NCBI GenBank assembly: GCA_045837725.1
Contig: JBEWZL010000030.1
Location: 310,001-374,000, forward strand
Reading direction: 5' to 3'
Source of the DNA: Vermamoeba vermiformis
Taxonomy: Eukaryota; Tubulinea; Echinamoebida
Length of the DNA stretch: 64,000 nucleotides
Made by a program: the position numbers and the translations under genes. Under the pieces are notes generated by a model. It was given only the letters and a program-made list of their open reading frames with translations, was not told the DNA's origin and did not search any database. Below are positions 12,611-24,539 of this stretch, in pieces (positions within the stretch are counted from its first letter, which is position 1; each line of letters opens with the position of its first letter).

Positions 12611-14295
12611 ATGGAGACTGTTAAGAAAGCTGCGGCTTCGGTCGTTCATTCGCTCACCGAAAATAGAAACACTATGCCTGGTGTAATGACTATGGCCACC
12701 GGATGTCCCATTGCTCACAACAAGAACTCGCTGACTGCTGGTCCTACTGGTCCTGTGCTCATGCAAGACACCGTTTTGCAAGAGAAGATCGGCCAATTCG
12801 CTCGCGAAAAGATCCCAGCGCGTAATGTCCACGCACTCGGATTTGGCGCTCACGGTACCTTCACTGTGACCAACGATATCAGCAAACATTCATACGCCAA
12901 GCTCTTCTCAGCTGTTGGCAAGAAGACTGAGGTCTTTGTACGCTTTTCAGGCGTGTTCACTGAACAAGGAGATCCTGACACTTTGCGCGATCTTCGAGGC
13001 TTTGCCGTCAAGTTCTACACTGAAGAAGGTAACTGGGACGTGCTCTGCGTCAACACACCCGTCTTTAATGCTCGTGATATGAAGGTAAGGCAGCGATATA
13101 ACTCTTATCAGGCCACGCGTATACTTTGCAGATCAAATACTGACAGATGCTGTCATGATAGGTCGGTCCTGATGCCATTCACGCATTCAAGCGCGATCCT
13201 CGTACCGCTGAATGGAACCCGACTCAAACTTGGGACTTTATTGCTACACATCCCGAGTCCCTTCACAACGTGTTGATGATCTACACTGATCGCGTTGGAA
13301 CTCCTTTGAGTTTCCGTCAACAGAACTGGTTCCCTTGCAACACATTCTCGTTCATCAATTCCGAGAAGAAACGTGTCTGGATCCGCTTCCACTTCGTCTC
13401 TGAACAAGGCTGGAAGGGCATGTCTCAAGATCAGGCATTTTTGCTCGCTGGAGAAGATCCAAACTTCCTTTCTCGCGAGATGCGTCAAGCTATCGAGAAG
13501 GGCATGTACCCTCGCTGGAGATTGTGCTACCAAGTCATGAGCGAGGAAGAAGGCTACGCTAAGCCTCACCTCGCGTTTGACTGCACCAAGGCCTGGCCGC
13601 ACGACCAATACCCCTTGCACGAGATTGGTGTCATTGAAGTCAACAAATTTGCTCAGGACTACTTTGCTGAAGTCGAACAAGTCGCGTTCTCACCTGCTGT
13701 CGTGCCTCCTGGCATCTCATTCTCCCCTGACAAGTTGTTGCAAGGCCGTTTGATGCTCTACGACGTGACTCAACATCACCGCTTGGGACCTAACTTCAAG
13801 CAGATCCCGGTCAACGAGCCTAAAGGCATTGTGCCCAACACCATGTACACTGGCGGTCAACATCGTCACGACCTCAAACCTAATGGTGGCTGGCCTCATT
13901 ACCACCCTTCATTGTTCGGAGGTCTGCAGCCCAACCCTGCATACATTGATCCTCCTATGAGAACTGACGGCCCTGCTGATTTCTACGACGTGCCGGGTGA
14001 AGGATCGGACGCTGATTTCTACGCTCAAGCTCGTGAATTCTTGAAAGTCACTACGGCTGAGGACCGCAAGTCATTGATCGAGAACTTGAGCACTTCATTG
14101 CACCGCGTTGCTGATCGCGTTGTTACTGCTGTTCTGGCTCACTTCAACCAGATCGAGCCTGCGTTTGCTACGGCGGTCAGAGAAGGCATTACGTTGCGCA
14201 AGAGTGGCACTAAAGTAACTCCTGGCAACCCTATTCTCAAAAAATTCAACCAAGAGTTGTTGGGCAACGCAAATATGGACATCAACGCTGCTTAA
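12611..14295 (+). CDS. cat: Catalase family heme enzyme with altered distal pocket
   Basis: Two exons (12611-13084 and 13162-14295) encode about 535 residues, normal for a small-subunit catalase. Seen: [20 protein letters not shown] with the distal His, [54 protein letters not shown] and the proximal heme-Tyr motif [16 protein letters not shown]. Catalases degrade hydrogen peroxide, usually in peroxisomes. Oddity: the block that is GNNTP in human catalase reads CVNTP here, so the position of the catalytic distal Asn (human Asn148) is Val; the neighbouring Asn remains. FFIRD is also changed to FNARD. Either activity is lowered or this is a catalase-related enzyme with another reaction. The C-terminus (MDINAA) shows no typical peroxisomal tripeptide. 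Confidence 0.93.
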
Positions 14296-14372
14296 ATGAG
14301 AATTTTGAGCGAATTTTGCATTGACATTTGGTGACACTTTCGATGCCCATTGTCATTTTTTTGGCTGTTAAT

Positions 14373-14378
14373 AATAAA
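14373..14378 (+). terminator. Polyadenylation signal AATAAA of the catalase gene
   Basis: AATAAA lies 78 nt after the catalase stop and about 130 bp before the end of the convergent surface-protein gene. Confidence 0.5.
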
Positions 14379-14511
14379 GACATTCGCTTTGCGACTTAGA
14401 AAAATCCTGTTGTTGCATCTAACAATTCTTTTATTTCCTTTTTAGATGCACCTAACTAGTTATTAAACTAAATAGATAAAAAGTAAAAGTACAATTTGAC
14501 TGCAACCCATA

Positions 14512-17000
14512 TTAAAAGAGGACTAAGCAGCATAAACCGAGAATAATAGCGCTGAATTGAACGATCGGTGCAGTGCTAGAGGGACCACCGGGGAATTGAG
14601 GTGCATTCGTACCGTCATCGCTCTTGATGGTGAACGATGAGATCTTGTAGCTAGCTCCGTTGCCAGCAATATCACGTTTCTTAGTTGGCAAATTAATTCT
14701 ACTTTCAACTTGAATGAAGAATTTGCCCGTTCTCAGTGTAGCTAGCGGCGCAGCTCTGAACGCGACACCAGCTGTGTTTGGAGCATTGTCTAAACGATAC
14801 TATTAATACCTATGAAGTGATACTATATATATGGTATAGTACTTACTGACGTTAGTATATAGAGTGGTGTCAAATTGGTCTTCAAGTGCACCATTCATAA
14901 CTTGACCGGAGTAAACTAAGCGAGCCACAGGTCTGACCGTCCATGTTTGGGTCTTTAGAATGAACATTAATACTATGACAATACGTTATTAAGAAGGTAT
15001 ACTCACAGCACATCCGTAGAAACCGTTATCAGGCGCATAAACAGGAAGAGATCCATCGACCGTGTAGCAGATCCAAACGTTGTAAATGCTGTTGACGTAG
15101 GTGTTCAAATCTTGATTATTGGCGACATTAACAGTGCTAGTCACGAAAATGACGTCATAAGTAGTAAATTCGGTCTTTGGTGAGCCATCAGGGTTAGTGT
15201 TGCCGAATCCTACTGAACTTGGCAAAACAACCGCAGGAACAGTTTCATTGTTGTTATTAACTTGAGGTACCGTAAGTTGCAAGGAGAACGCAGCAGATAC
15301 GGTTTGTACGATGGTACCGTCAGTACGCGTCCAATTAATTTGGTAGTCTCCTGAGTAGTCGTTGGATGCAACGGATGTAGCAAACTTCCAGAGCTGCGAT
15401 TGAGCATGGGAGGGAATAGGCGATATTACATCGAGGCCAATGCCTGCAGGCTGAGTTACGACTCTAGCAGTTGTCAAGCTAAGAAGGAATTAGAAAACAA
15501 ATCCGTCTCTTCTACGTAAACGCCTTGGATCTTACTAGTAAGAAGCAGAAATGGTGTTCGTTAGCAAAGAGAGCGCTAAAGTACCATCGTCTTGGATATT
15601 AAGAGAAGCAATGGTGAAGTCGAAAACGTTCGATGAAGTTCCGGATGAGATCGAAGTAGACGAGACAGAGAATGATACAAAGAAGGGAGATGAGAACTGA
15701 GTGGCGTAGAATCCCTCGAGGTGGTTAGTAGCGTTCACGGGCTTCACTGCAGTAACATAAACAGTTCCTAGAATTATTCCGGTTTTGTTAGATCCGTTTG
15801 AAAAAATCAATACAGAAAGACTGATTCATACCGTTATATTGAATATCGGTACCAACGATGGATCTAAGAATAGAATTAGTGGTTCCATCGGCCTTCTTGC
15901 AGCTCAACAGATCCTGGAACGAAAAGCTGGATGTGTACTTGACTTTATCGCAACCAACAGCTGATACGGACCATCTATAAAGATAATAACGTTAAGAGAT
16001 CGCACAAATTATTTAAAAGATGCCATTACTATAAAAGGAAATTTGTCTGGTTAAGTCGTGATTCTGAAATTAAGCCGCGGTGAATTGAAATTGAATTCGT
16101 GGATTAACTTACTTTGATCCATGACGGTAACTCAAATAATTCGAGCTGTTAAGACCACCTGCCCAGTTAGCTGCAGGGGCTGCGTTCCAAAATTCAGGAA
16201 ATTGGCGGTTGGTTAGATCGGATGCGGCTCTGTTTTCGCAGTTTGTAACAGCCAATCCTTTAACTCCTAAATAAAGTATTTTAGCATATTGTTATTATGT
16301 AAGAGTAATAAGTATACCTTTTGTGTAATCTGAGGTAAAAGGAGCAAAATCAACAACCCAAGTAAATCCTTGAAGAGCGTAGCTCGTAACAACTTCGAAA
16401 TAAAACTTTTGTTCATCGCCATTGTATACCGTATTGAAAGTAGGTTGTGGAGGAATTCCAGCAGCAACACCAACAGGGTTCCAAATGGCTGGGCAAGAGG
16501 GATCGCTCGAAACGCGATCTCCAACTGAGATTTGGGTAGTATTACAACGATTGCGAAATTTGATTCAAAAAATTGGTTACCTTTAAGAGTGCTACTATAG
16601 TAATAGGTAGTTGTAGAAGTTGAGGAGTCGTGTAAGGCCAAAGTAATGTAGATCGGGAAGTCAGCAGCGATAGGAGAGGACATGACTTGAGTGATCGTTT
16701 GTGTGGCTTGAAGCGAAGAAATTTGAACCCAATTAAGTATTTCGGTACCATTTTCAGTGATGCCAAAGGCATAATAGGCCGTAATTGTTGACAAATCCGG
16801 CAACGAGCTTACATCCACTCTGAATGTTAAGAAGTTCGCTAATGAAATACGTCAGTACCGGTATTATCATTATATTAACACTTACGAGATGTTTGGCGAT
16901 TGATGTTGCTTATGAAGCCATGATTAACTGTTTGAGCTGAAACGATCGACAAAGAGAATAGAACGATTACGGCAGATATAACTATAGCAGAACGTATCAT
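14512..17000 (-). CDS. Secreted GPI-type surface protein of unknown function
   Basis: About ten exons encode a Ser/Thr/Asn-rich protein of roughly 640 residues. The ATG at 17000 opens a clear signal peptide (SAIVISAVIVLFSLSIVSAQ). The C-terminus has small residues then a hydrophobic end (GGPSSTAPIVQFSAIILGL, finishing CCLVLF), as in a GPI-attachment signal. The body is rich in beta-prone segments and N-glycosylation sites, with cysteine-containing blocks such as NVWICYTVDGSLPVYAP and VGCDKVKYTSSFSFQDLLSC. I recognise no family. Surface adhesion or a coat role would be speculation. Confidence 0.75.
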
Positions 17001-17559
17001 CGTGGCTTATTGAATGACAATAAGACCACTTATGGTGTATCGTAGGGGATTAGAATTATTTAATAGCACACGCGGCAATTTTAATTAAAAATATAGGCGG
17101 AATAATGTATCATCGAAGCCGAGATGCGGGAGATCGATGACAAATGCTAATTTAGTTATTATTTTCTATTTTTGCCAGGTTGGTGGTTCCACCTGAACCG
17201 CAAACGAATTAATGTTTCATGAACGTAGCAGCGGAAGAAATTTCGAAAGAGGTAATAACGGGTTAATTGGATTATAAATACTTCCAACTTAATAGTCCTA
17301 GTACCAAGTACTACGAGAAAAATTACGCAGCTACTTAAGAGAAAAAACCAAAAAATGTACATTGTGGTTCAATTTAGGCTATAATTTACAAATAAAACGA
17401 AAATATTTCCGTAGTTAATATTCGCTGCTTTCCAAATTAATGCAATTATTGCCGCAGCGGTGATTCGATTAGATTAACGTGTATTAAATTTTCAGCTGGA
17501 TCACAAAAAAAGATCCGTTGTTATTTAATTACACTTACAAGGCCTCGGGACTAAGCAGC
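17001..17559. other. Gap holding a promoter and a 3' UTR
   Basis: The AT-rich interval contains the upstream region of the surface-protein gene and the 3' UTR of CSTF2. The best open frames (about 67 codons) are low in protein-like character. No RNA gene or repeat seen. Confidence 0.5.
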
Positions 17560-19294
17560 CTATTGAATCATGCGCAACAGTTCTTGCACTTGTTTTCTCG
17601 TTGGTTCAGGGAGTTCTTGGATCTGTTGTGGTGTCAACATTCTGACCTGATTCAGCAACTGCTGTTGTGCTTCAGGCAATTCATGAATAGGCACGTGCTG
17701 CACTGGCGCGGGAGGTTGATTCATATTCATCATCGGCATCGGGGGCATTGGTCCGCCCATGGGAGGCATGCCCATTGGCATTTGACCGACAGGGAAGTTA
17801 GGCATCGCTAAGTATAGTAAGTTAATAAATATAATTATAATATATTAACCGTATTTATATTGTAACTGGAATTGCATTCTCTACCTCCAGGGAATCCAGC
17901 GGGCATGCCAGGCGGCATATTCATGCCATGAGGTGGGCCTGGCATCATTCCAGGAACGATTGGCGGCATTTGCTGTACACTGAGTAATAATTGCTGCATT
18001 AAGTACAATTAGTATTAAAGTTCATTGTTATAACGAAACGGATGTGGATCCGGATGTACCTTTGCGGTGGCAGGATTAATCATGCCTAATACTATTTGTC
18101 CATGTAATAATGCATATGCTAATTGAGGGTTGTCGAGTAATAATTGTTTGGCTTGATCAGGTGATTGTGTAATAAGACTCTAAAGAAATCAAGTGTTGCA
18201 TGTTAGACCTTTTCGACCATAATTGCCATATTAGGAAATAATAATTTACCTTCATTTGTGTCATAATTTCATATAGCTGGCTCGGTGACATTGATTCAAC
18301 GACTTTGTTGACTTCACCTTGCAATGTAGTCTGTCCACCGGCTCCAAAACCAGGCATCGGCGCAGCTAAAAATAACTCAATTAAAATTTCATCCAACGAC
18401 GGAAAATGAATTCGTGCAAACATACCCATGCCTGGAATCATTTGTGGGGGCTAATAATACGAAAGATAATTAATACTATTACCGTCGGAAGGAATCATAA
18501 AAGTACTTACCGCATTTGGTCGACCAGGTTGATTGCCAAAATTTCCTATAATATTACGTGATTATTAATAAATGCTTAATTCAAGCTACAATTATAATAT
18601 TAAGCTCGTTTCAATTGAAGCGGATCCAGAAAATTAATGAAAATGAATTGAAGACTTGTGACATACCTGTAGCAGGTCCTGCAGGTCCAGGAGGATTATT
18701 TCCGGGTCTACCGGCAGCTTTTCCATCATCTCCACCTTTATCTTGTTCTGAAAAGCCAACACGTAGTTGTCTGCCGTGCATCTCGTAACCGTTTAAATTT
18801 CTGATCGCGCTCATAGCTGTAACTGAGTCTCTATATTCACAAAATCCAAATCCTTTTGGTTTACCAGTATCACGATCAAATACTAATCTATACAAGGGTT
18901 AACATATGAATAATGACGGAAGATGCGATCGAGGAACTTACCTGAAAGATAATACTGGACCAACTTCTTTGAATATATCTATTAATTCTTCTTCTGTAGC
19001 ATCATAGGGAATATTTCCAACTGCATAAGTGCGCGATTAGAAAAGTTACTAATTATTTTGATGGAGGAAAGGTTGCAAAAAGTTCCAAAAATTTTAAATA
19101 AATTTCAACGACTTATAAAATACATAAACCATTATAAGGTGTAATAAGTATATTATTATTCATCAAATTAAAATTTTTGGACGCTCAGTAATTAAATCAT
19201 TTTGGAGATCTGCGGCCTTACCGAATACACTTCGTCGTTCTCTATCACCTCTATCGCCACCACCACCTCTATCACCTCGATCTGATCTGCTCAT
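17560..19294 (-). CDS. CSTF2: Cleavage stimulation factor subunit 2 (CstF-64)
   Basis: Nuclear RNA-binding subunit of the complex that sets the 3' end of mRNAs by binding the GU-rich element. The start exon is rich in Arg/Asp/Gly ([19 protein letters not shown]). The RRM follows: [17 protein letters not shown] (RNP2 region) and [10 protein letters not shown] (RNP1). After a Gly/Pro linker comes the hinge region ([40 protein letters not shown]), which in other species binds CstF-77 or symplekin. A Met/Pro-rich stretch then leads to the C-terminal helical domain ([19 protein letters not shown]). All three conserved parts are present in order, across about seven exons. Compared with animal CSTF2 the low-complexity region is short. 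Confidence 0.93.
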
Positions 19295-19789
19295 GGTTGA
19301 TTTGTGTTCAATATATTATACAAAACAAAAATAAGCTCCAATGCCCGAAACAAAAAAGTTCAATGCATCATGAACTGATGTAACCAATCCGAAAACAATT
19401 CAGTCGCTTGTTTGGTATCAGCGATAAAATAGCAGTCTCGGAACGACTGTATAGAGGATTAATGGTTTTTATGAAGAGAGAAGTAAGCCTTTAATATTAC
19501 TTGCGTTATCAATTATTTAAAAGTAATAGTACGCTTTTTTTTGCATTTCGAGTGATTGACAAATGATAGGTTCGTTTATCGCGTCTCACGTCTGTTTACT
19601 GTAGGTTGTGGCACTATGGAATGTAATTTAGAGACTCGAACGAGTGTGAATGGATTTTGTGTCGATTGAATGCTGCGCAAGATTTTGTGGGTCAATTTCA
19701 AATGCGGCAGAAAAAACCCGAGTAAAATTTTTTAGCGGATTAAATCTCAACTTAAAGTTTAGCGTACCACATAACAGTACTCAATAATT
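19295..19789. promoter_or_regulatory. Divergent promoter region, CSTF2 / coiled-coil protein
   Basis: These 495 bp lie between two head-to-head genes. The DNA is AT-rich; no TATAAATA box, ORF or RNA gene is visible. Confidence 0.45.
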
Positions 19790-21713
19790 ATGGGTTGCTC
19801 CACGTCTGCTGCTCGAGATCCACCAACGGTATGTTAACGAGATGATATTAAATATTTTATTCTGAATCAGTAGAAAATTCTTAATGCGATGGATACGTAT
19901 TCATAACCGCATTTTAGTACGAAAAGACTTGCTCGATTTCATTATCAGAATTTAATTTTTGAAATTGAATTGATTGAAGATTTTCTTTTTGTGACGGATC
20001 ATCCCAAACTTTGTTCCTTTCCAATTTATACAATCAATATTAATTTCCAATATACTGCAGGACGATGAGTTGAATAAGAAATTCAATGCCCCCGCTAATC
20101 CCACAGCAAGTTCGCCAGGTAAGCAATCGATGGAAATTTAGCTTGCTATTAATTAAATTTACGCGAATATGTACTCTTAATAATTAAGAAGAGTTATTAA
20201 ACGCGGATAAACTGTAAGAATCGACGAGCTAATTTTTTGACAGCGCCAGGATCTGATCAAAAACCCTACCAAGAAAGACCGCTGTTAGATCCTGTAAGTA
20301 AATTTAAAACCACAGTAAATGATCGTAGCGTAATTATACTGTAATATCCATTCAATTGAATTCAAATTTCGCGTTGACGAGTTGACGCGTCGCACGTGTT
20401 TATGAAAAAAGAATCTTTGGAATTAATCCACGCTATTTTCAGACACAAACATCGGGCAGTGCGGCACCACCAAGTCAAGCGGATCAACAGAAACAACGCG
20501 AAGAGCAAGAACGACTCAAACAAGAGGCCGAGAAGAAGCGACAAGACGAGGAAAACGCACGATTGAAACGTGAAAAGGAAGAGGTTGAAAGGAAGAAACA
20601 AGAAGCCGAGAAAAAGCAACGCGAAGAGCAAGAAAAGCAGAGACTCGAGGCTGAGAAGAAGAAACAAGAAGCCGATAAAAAACAACGCGAAGAACAAGAA
20701 CGCCAAAAGCAGGAGGCCGAGAAGAAGCGAAAGGAAGAAGAAGACCGCAAGCGCCAAGAGGAACTGAAAAAGAAACAAGAGCAAGAAAAGAAACAGCGTG
20801 AGGACCAAGAGCGTCAAAAACAAGAGGCTGAAAAGAAACGAAAAGAAGAAGAGGACCGCAAGCGTCAAGAAGCCGAGAAAAAGAAGCAAGAAGAGGAAGC
20901 TGCTCGTGTGAAGCGCGAGAAGGAAGAAGCTGAGCGAAAGAAGCAAGAAGCCGAGAAAAAACAACGTGAAGAACAAGAACGCCAAAAACAAGAGGCCGAG
21001 AAGAAGCGTCAAGAGGAAGAGAATGCACGACAAAAGCGCGAGAAGGAGGAAGCCGAGAGAAAGAAGCAAGACGCTGAGAAGAAACAACGTGAAGAGCAAG
21101 AGAAACAAAGACAAGAGGCCGAGAAAAAGAAGCAAGAAGCGGAAAAGGCTCGTCTTGCTGCCAAGTCCGAGGCCAGCAAACTCGAAATTTCCCAGTCACA
21201 GAACGAAGAGCCCATTGATTTGAGCCTCTCGCTCGGTGATTCATTGACGTCGCCTCGTTTGCAAACTCCTCAAAAGACCACTCCTCGTGCTTTGAAGAGA
21301 CAACCGACCATCAAGGATCCTTCGCAAGCCCTGGTAGAAGAGCGCGAGAAATTGATTGAAGCTGGTGTTATTCCGCGCAGCGAAGTCAGCGTGTCTGCTG
21401 CCGAAGAGGAAGAAGAGAACAAAAAGGGTAAGTTTGACGCGTGTCAATGAAATCCGCAGATGACACTCTGAACTAACGGCGTGCAGCTCAATATGTACAT
21501 CCTCCTGGTGCTAAGGGTGGCATGAACTTGTTGGCAATGGTGGGACCTCCTAAAGGCGGCATGCCCAAGTTGAAGAAGACCGAGCCGAAGGAGCAGAGCC
21601 CGCGTAAAGAAGAAGAGAACTCAGGACAAGTGGACTTCCGAGCTAGCTTGAAGAAAGCTCCGCCTCAAGGTGCTGTTAAATTGCCCGTCATTCCTGTCTC
21701 GCCTAAGAAGTAG
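19790..21713 (+). CDS. Acylated ER/K-helix protein
   Basis: Exons at 19790-19828, 20061-20118, 20244-20293, 20443-21427 and 21487-21713 join in frame. The N-terminus MGCSTSAARD fits N-myristoylation at Gly2 (Ser at position 6) with Cys3 available for palmitoylation, so membrane anchoring is likely. Residues of the fourth exon form over 200 residues made almost only of E, K, R, Q and A (KEEEDRKRQ, EAEKKQREEQER), a charged helix that could be a coiled coil or a stable single alpha-helix. The C-terminal part carries PPGAKGGMNLLAMVGPPKGG and PKLKKTEPK. I know no named family; a membrane-cytoskeleton spacer role is an inference. Confidence 0.75.
20540..21150 (+). repeat. Internal coding repeat of the ER/K helix
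   Basis: A unit of roughly 35-40 codons built on REKEEAERKKQEAEKKQRE followed by EQERQKQEAEKKR recurs about three to four times with synonymous and conservative changes. It yields spurious long open frames on the opposite strand. Confidence 0.7.
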
Positions 21714-21916
21714 TTAGCCATCGTGGATCGGAAATGGAATGTTAATATCTTAATTTTAACGTGTAAATAGCTTTACTTATGAAAGGAACAATGAATTTAA
21801 ACCTTTTCGTTCTACCAGTCCATCCCGATCAATCTGCGTCTGGGACGTTTACCAAAAAAGGTTGAATAATTTTCGGTTATTTTATTTCTTAAATTCTGCT
21901 TTAACAACAACAAGAC

Positions 21917-24341
21917 ATGGCGTACTTAACAGCTATGTTGGGCATGTATTGCCCCACAGAAGAAGACTTTGCGAGTCCCACGCCTGAAGAGTTGGCGGCA
22001 ATAGCTAAACAACAACAGGAGCTCGAAGAGCGAAAAAAGCATTCTCTTTTGGGCTCAGACCACTTTAACTTTCTAGCACGACCTGAGAGCTCTGGAGGTG
22101 GAGGTAGAGTGAAGTTAAATTTATTTTGATTTTTTTAAATTTAATTACCCCAATAAGCATCATCATTTGCGGCTCTAGCAATTCGTTGTATTTTAATTAT
22201 TGAACTAACGGTTTCGTCTTTAGCTTCTGGCGTTAAAATCGTACGTGATCAAGCTGGTGTTCTTTACTTTATGAATACTAAATCGTGGCCGTTTCACTAT
22301 CAATTCTGTGTCACGTTTTTGAACGAAAAAAGGTGAGTTCAGCCGATCTGTCTGGAATTCTAAATCTAGAGTTGCCCTAAAAAAAGTACTTTTTTGTTAG
22401 GACTCTAGAAGCCTTTAACGAGCAAGTGTATACTGGAAAAGATCGATCGATGATGTTTGCAACCATTGTTGCTTATCCGAGCGCTGACAGTGGAAAGATT
22501 TACTGTTTGGAACTTAATCCGGCTGATCCAATGGTTCCTGACCTAGCAAAGATCAATGACTTCTTTGGCCAAGTCAAAAAAGAGTTTATGGTCGATCATA
22601 TTGAAAGGCCAGTCTTATACTTCCACCCAACATCAACATCTCAGATCGAGGCCATACAAAACAAAAAACTGCTCCGTTCCCGTAATCCACTCCTCGGAGA
22701 TTTTCGGAAATATTCCGTATAAAGTCGGGCAGCAAGGCCTAGTGACGAACAAATACGTGGCTGTGTTTGACAACAAAAACTACACTCAAGAGGAACTGCA
22801 GGCTTGGCTCAATCTCCGCACCACGGAAGAAATCGTAGTTATTCCGTCGGTCCCGAACGACATTCCAGCCGTCGGTGGTGTCATTTGCAACGATGTTATT
22901 CCGCCTTTATGCCACGTGGCGTTGTTGTGTCAGAACCGAAAGACACCGTATTGCTACTACAAAAATGCAACCGAACAGTTGAAGAAAATACAGAATTTAG
23001 TAGTCAGCGGCGTCATTGCTAATAATGGATTTCATCTTGACGGCAGAAGTAAAGGCTCTAAAGCCGAATCAGATCCGGTACAACCGATATCTATTCCAGC
23101 TGCTGACACGATCACCACGCAATTCATCGAGCTAGATTCGTTCAAGGCGTCTGACACACGCGTTGTAGGCGCCAAAGGTGCACAGCTAGCGAAAGTTGAT
23201 GCGATTTATAGACAACCAATCTTCGCAGGAACGTTCATCATACCGTTCCATCACTACAACAACCACGTGAACAAAAACCAAGCACTTCTAAAAGAACACT
23301 TGCACCCGCTTCTTAGCAAGCTTGGTACTCTTACTAATGTCAATTCGAGATCACCGGAGGCAATCAAGAGCAACGCATTCGACTACAACAAGTTTTCCAC
23401 TCTTGTGGAGAAGATAGTCCAAGCGCCAGTTGACGGCGAGCTAGTGCAGAGTGTGATCGATAGAATAGTGCAAAACAAATGGACTTCAGTCATCTTGCGC
23501 AGCTCAACAAATGCTGAAGATCTAACTGGATTCAACGGCGCTGGCTTGTACGAGTCCGTGCCGTTGAGTGGGGACGACGTGACTAATCCTGAGAAGATTG
23601 CCCATGCTTTGAAGACGGTGTGGGCTAGTGTCTGGAGTCCCAAGTAGGTTACTTCCTCTCAATACTTTGACTTTATCGGCTGACCCTGTATCTTCGTAGG
23701 GCTGTTAAAGAGCGACATTATTACAAAATGGTGCACCTTAAAGTACAAATGGCAGTGATCGTGCAGCCGTATATTAACGACAAACTTTCTGACTTGAAAG
23801 TGCTCATGAACGGAGTTTGCATAACACATGATGTCGCACGACACAAAGTCAAACACGGCTTCGTTGTACACACGTAAGACAGTGCTGTCTAATTGTACGC
23901 CTCTAATATCTTGCTAGTTTCCCTGGAAATGAATACAAAGTGACCAATCATTACAAAGAAGCTACGCCAGAAAGTGTCACGTTGCTTTTGAATCGTCAAA
24001 AATCTTCCGTGGACATGCTCTTGAACTCGCTGTGCAACAAAAGTGCGGGTCCGTTACTGACGCAAGCCGATGCCGTGAATCTTGTGGACGTCTTTGGCAA
24101 ACTTCACAACTTAATGCTGGCCTCGCAGCACTCTATGCACAACACTCAAGCACTGGACATTGAGTTCTTGATCATCGACAACAAGGCGACAAACACCAAT
24201 CGCGAGTTAGTGGTCCTTCAAGCACGTCCTTATCAAGTCAATGTGGCACCAGCGGGCGTTGATTATGATGCCAAACTGGAGCGTGCTTGGTTGAGCTTCT
24301 CAACTTTTCACAGCCTGATCGGTTGCTTTAAGTACCATTAA
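21917..24341 (+). CDS. PEP synthase/PPDK N-terminal (ATP-binding) domain protein
   Basis: Five or more exons encode a protein whose central and C-terminal parts match the ATP-grasp-like domain of PEP synthase, PPDK and glucan water dikinase: VVGAKGAQLAKVDAIYRQPI, VILRSSTNAEDLTGFNGAGL, then VQMAVIVQPYINDK and a terminal LVVLQARPYQV. No swivelling phosphohistidine domain or PEP-utiliser barrel follows, so it is a stand-alone nucleotide-binding module, and its phosphoryl acceptor is unknown. The N-terminal third (VKIVRDQAGVLYFMNTKSWP; LYFHPTSTSQIEAI) is unassigned. Near 22674-22675 one base must be dropped to pass from AIQNKKLL into VPVIHSSEIFGNIPYKVGQQ, probably an assembly indel. No signal peptide. 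Confidence 0.82.
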
Positions 24342-24539
24342 CGTATACTATTGACTAACTAGAATAAAATTATCTAAGCGTAAGTACCTTGATAACCAAA
24401 AATAAATTTGAGCCAAACATGCAAAATCTAATAATTCACAACCGTAAAAAAGAAAAAAAAGTGACAACTTGTCACTCGAGCTTATTTTGAAATTTTATAT
24501 TCAAAGAGTTGCAACTGCACATAATATGATTCTGTTACA

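Noticed and set aside
20362-21244. Long open frames on the minus strand opposite the ER/K helix gene
   Set aside because: They are shadows of a repetitive E/K/R/Q coding sequence and give Leu/Phe/Ser low-complexity strings without any domain or splice pattern.
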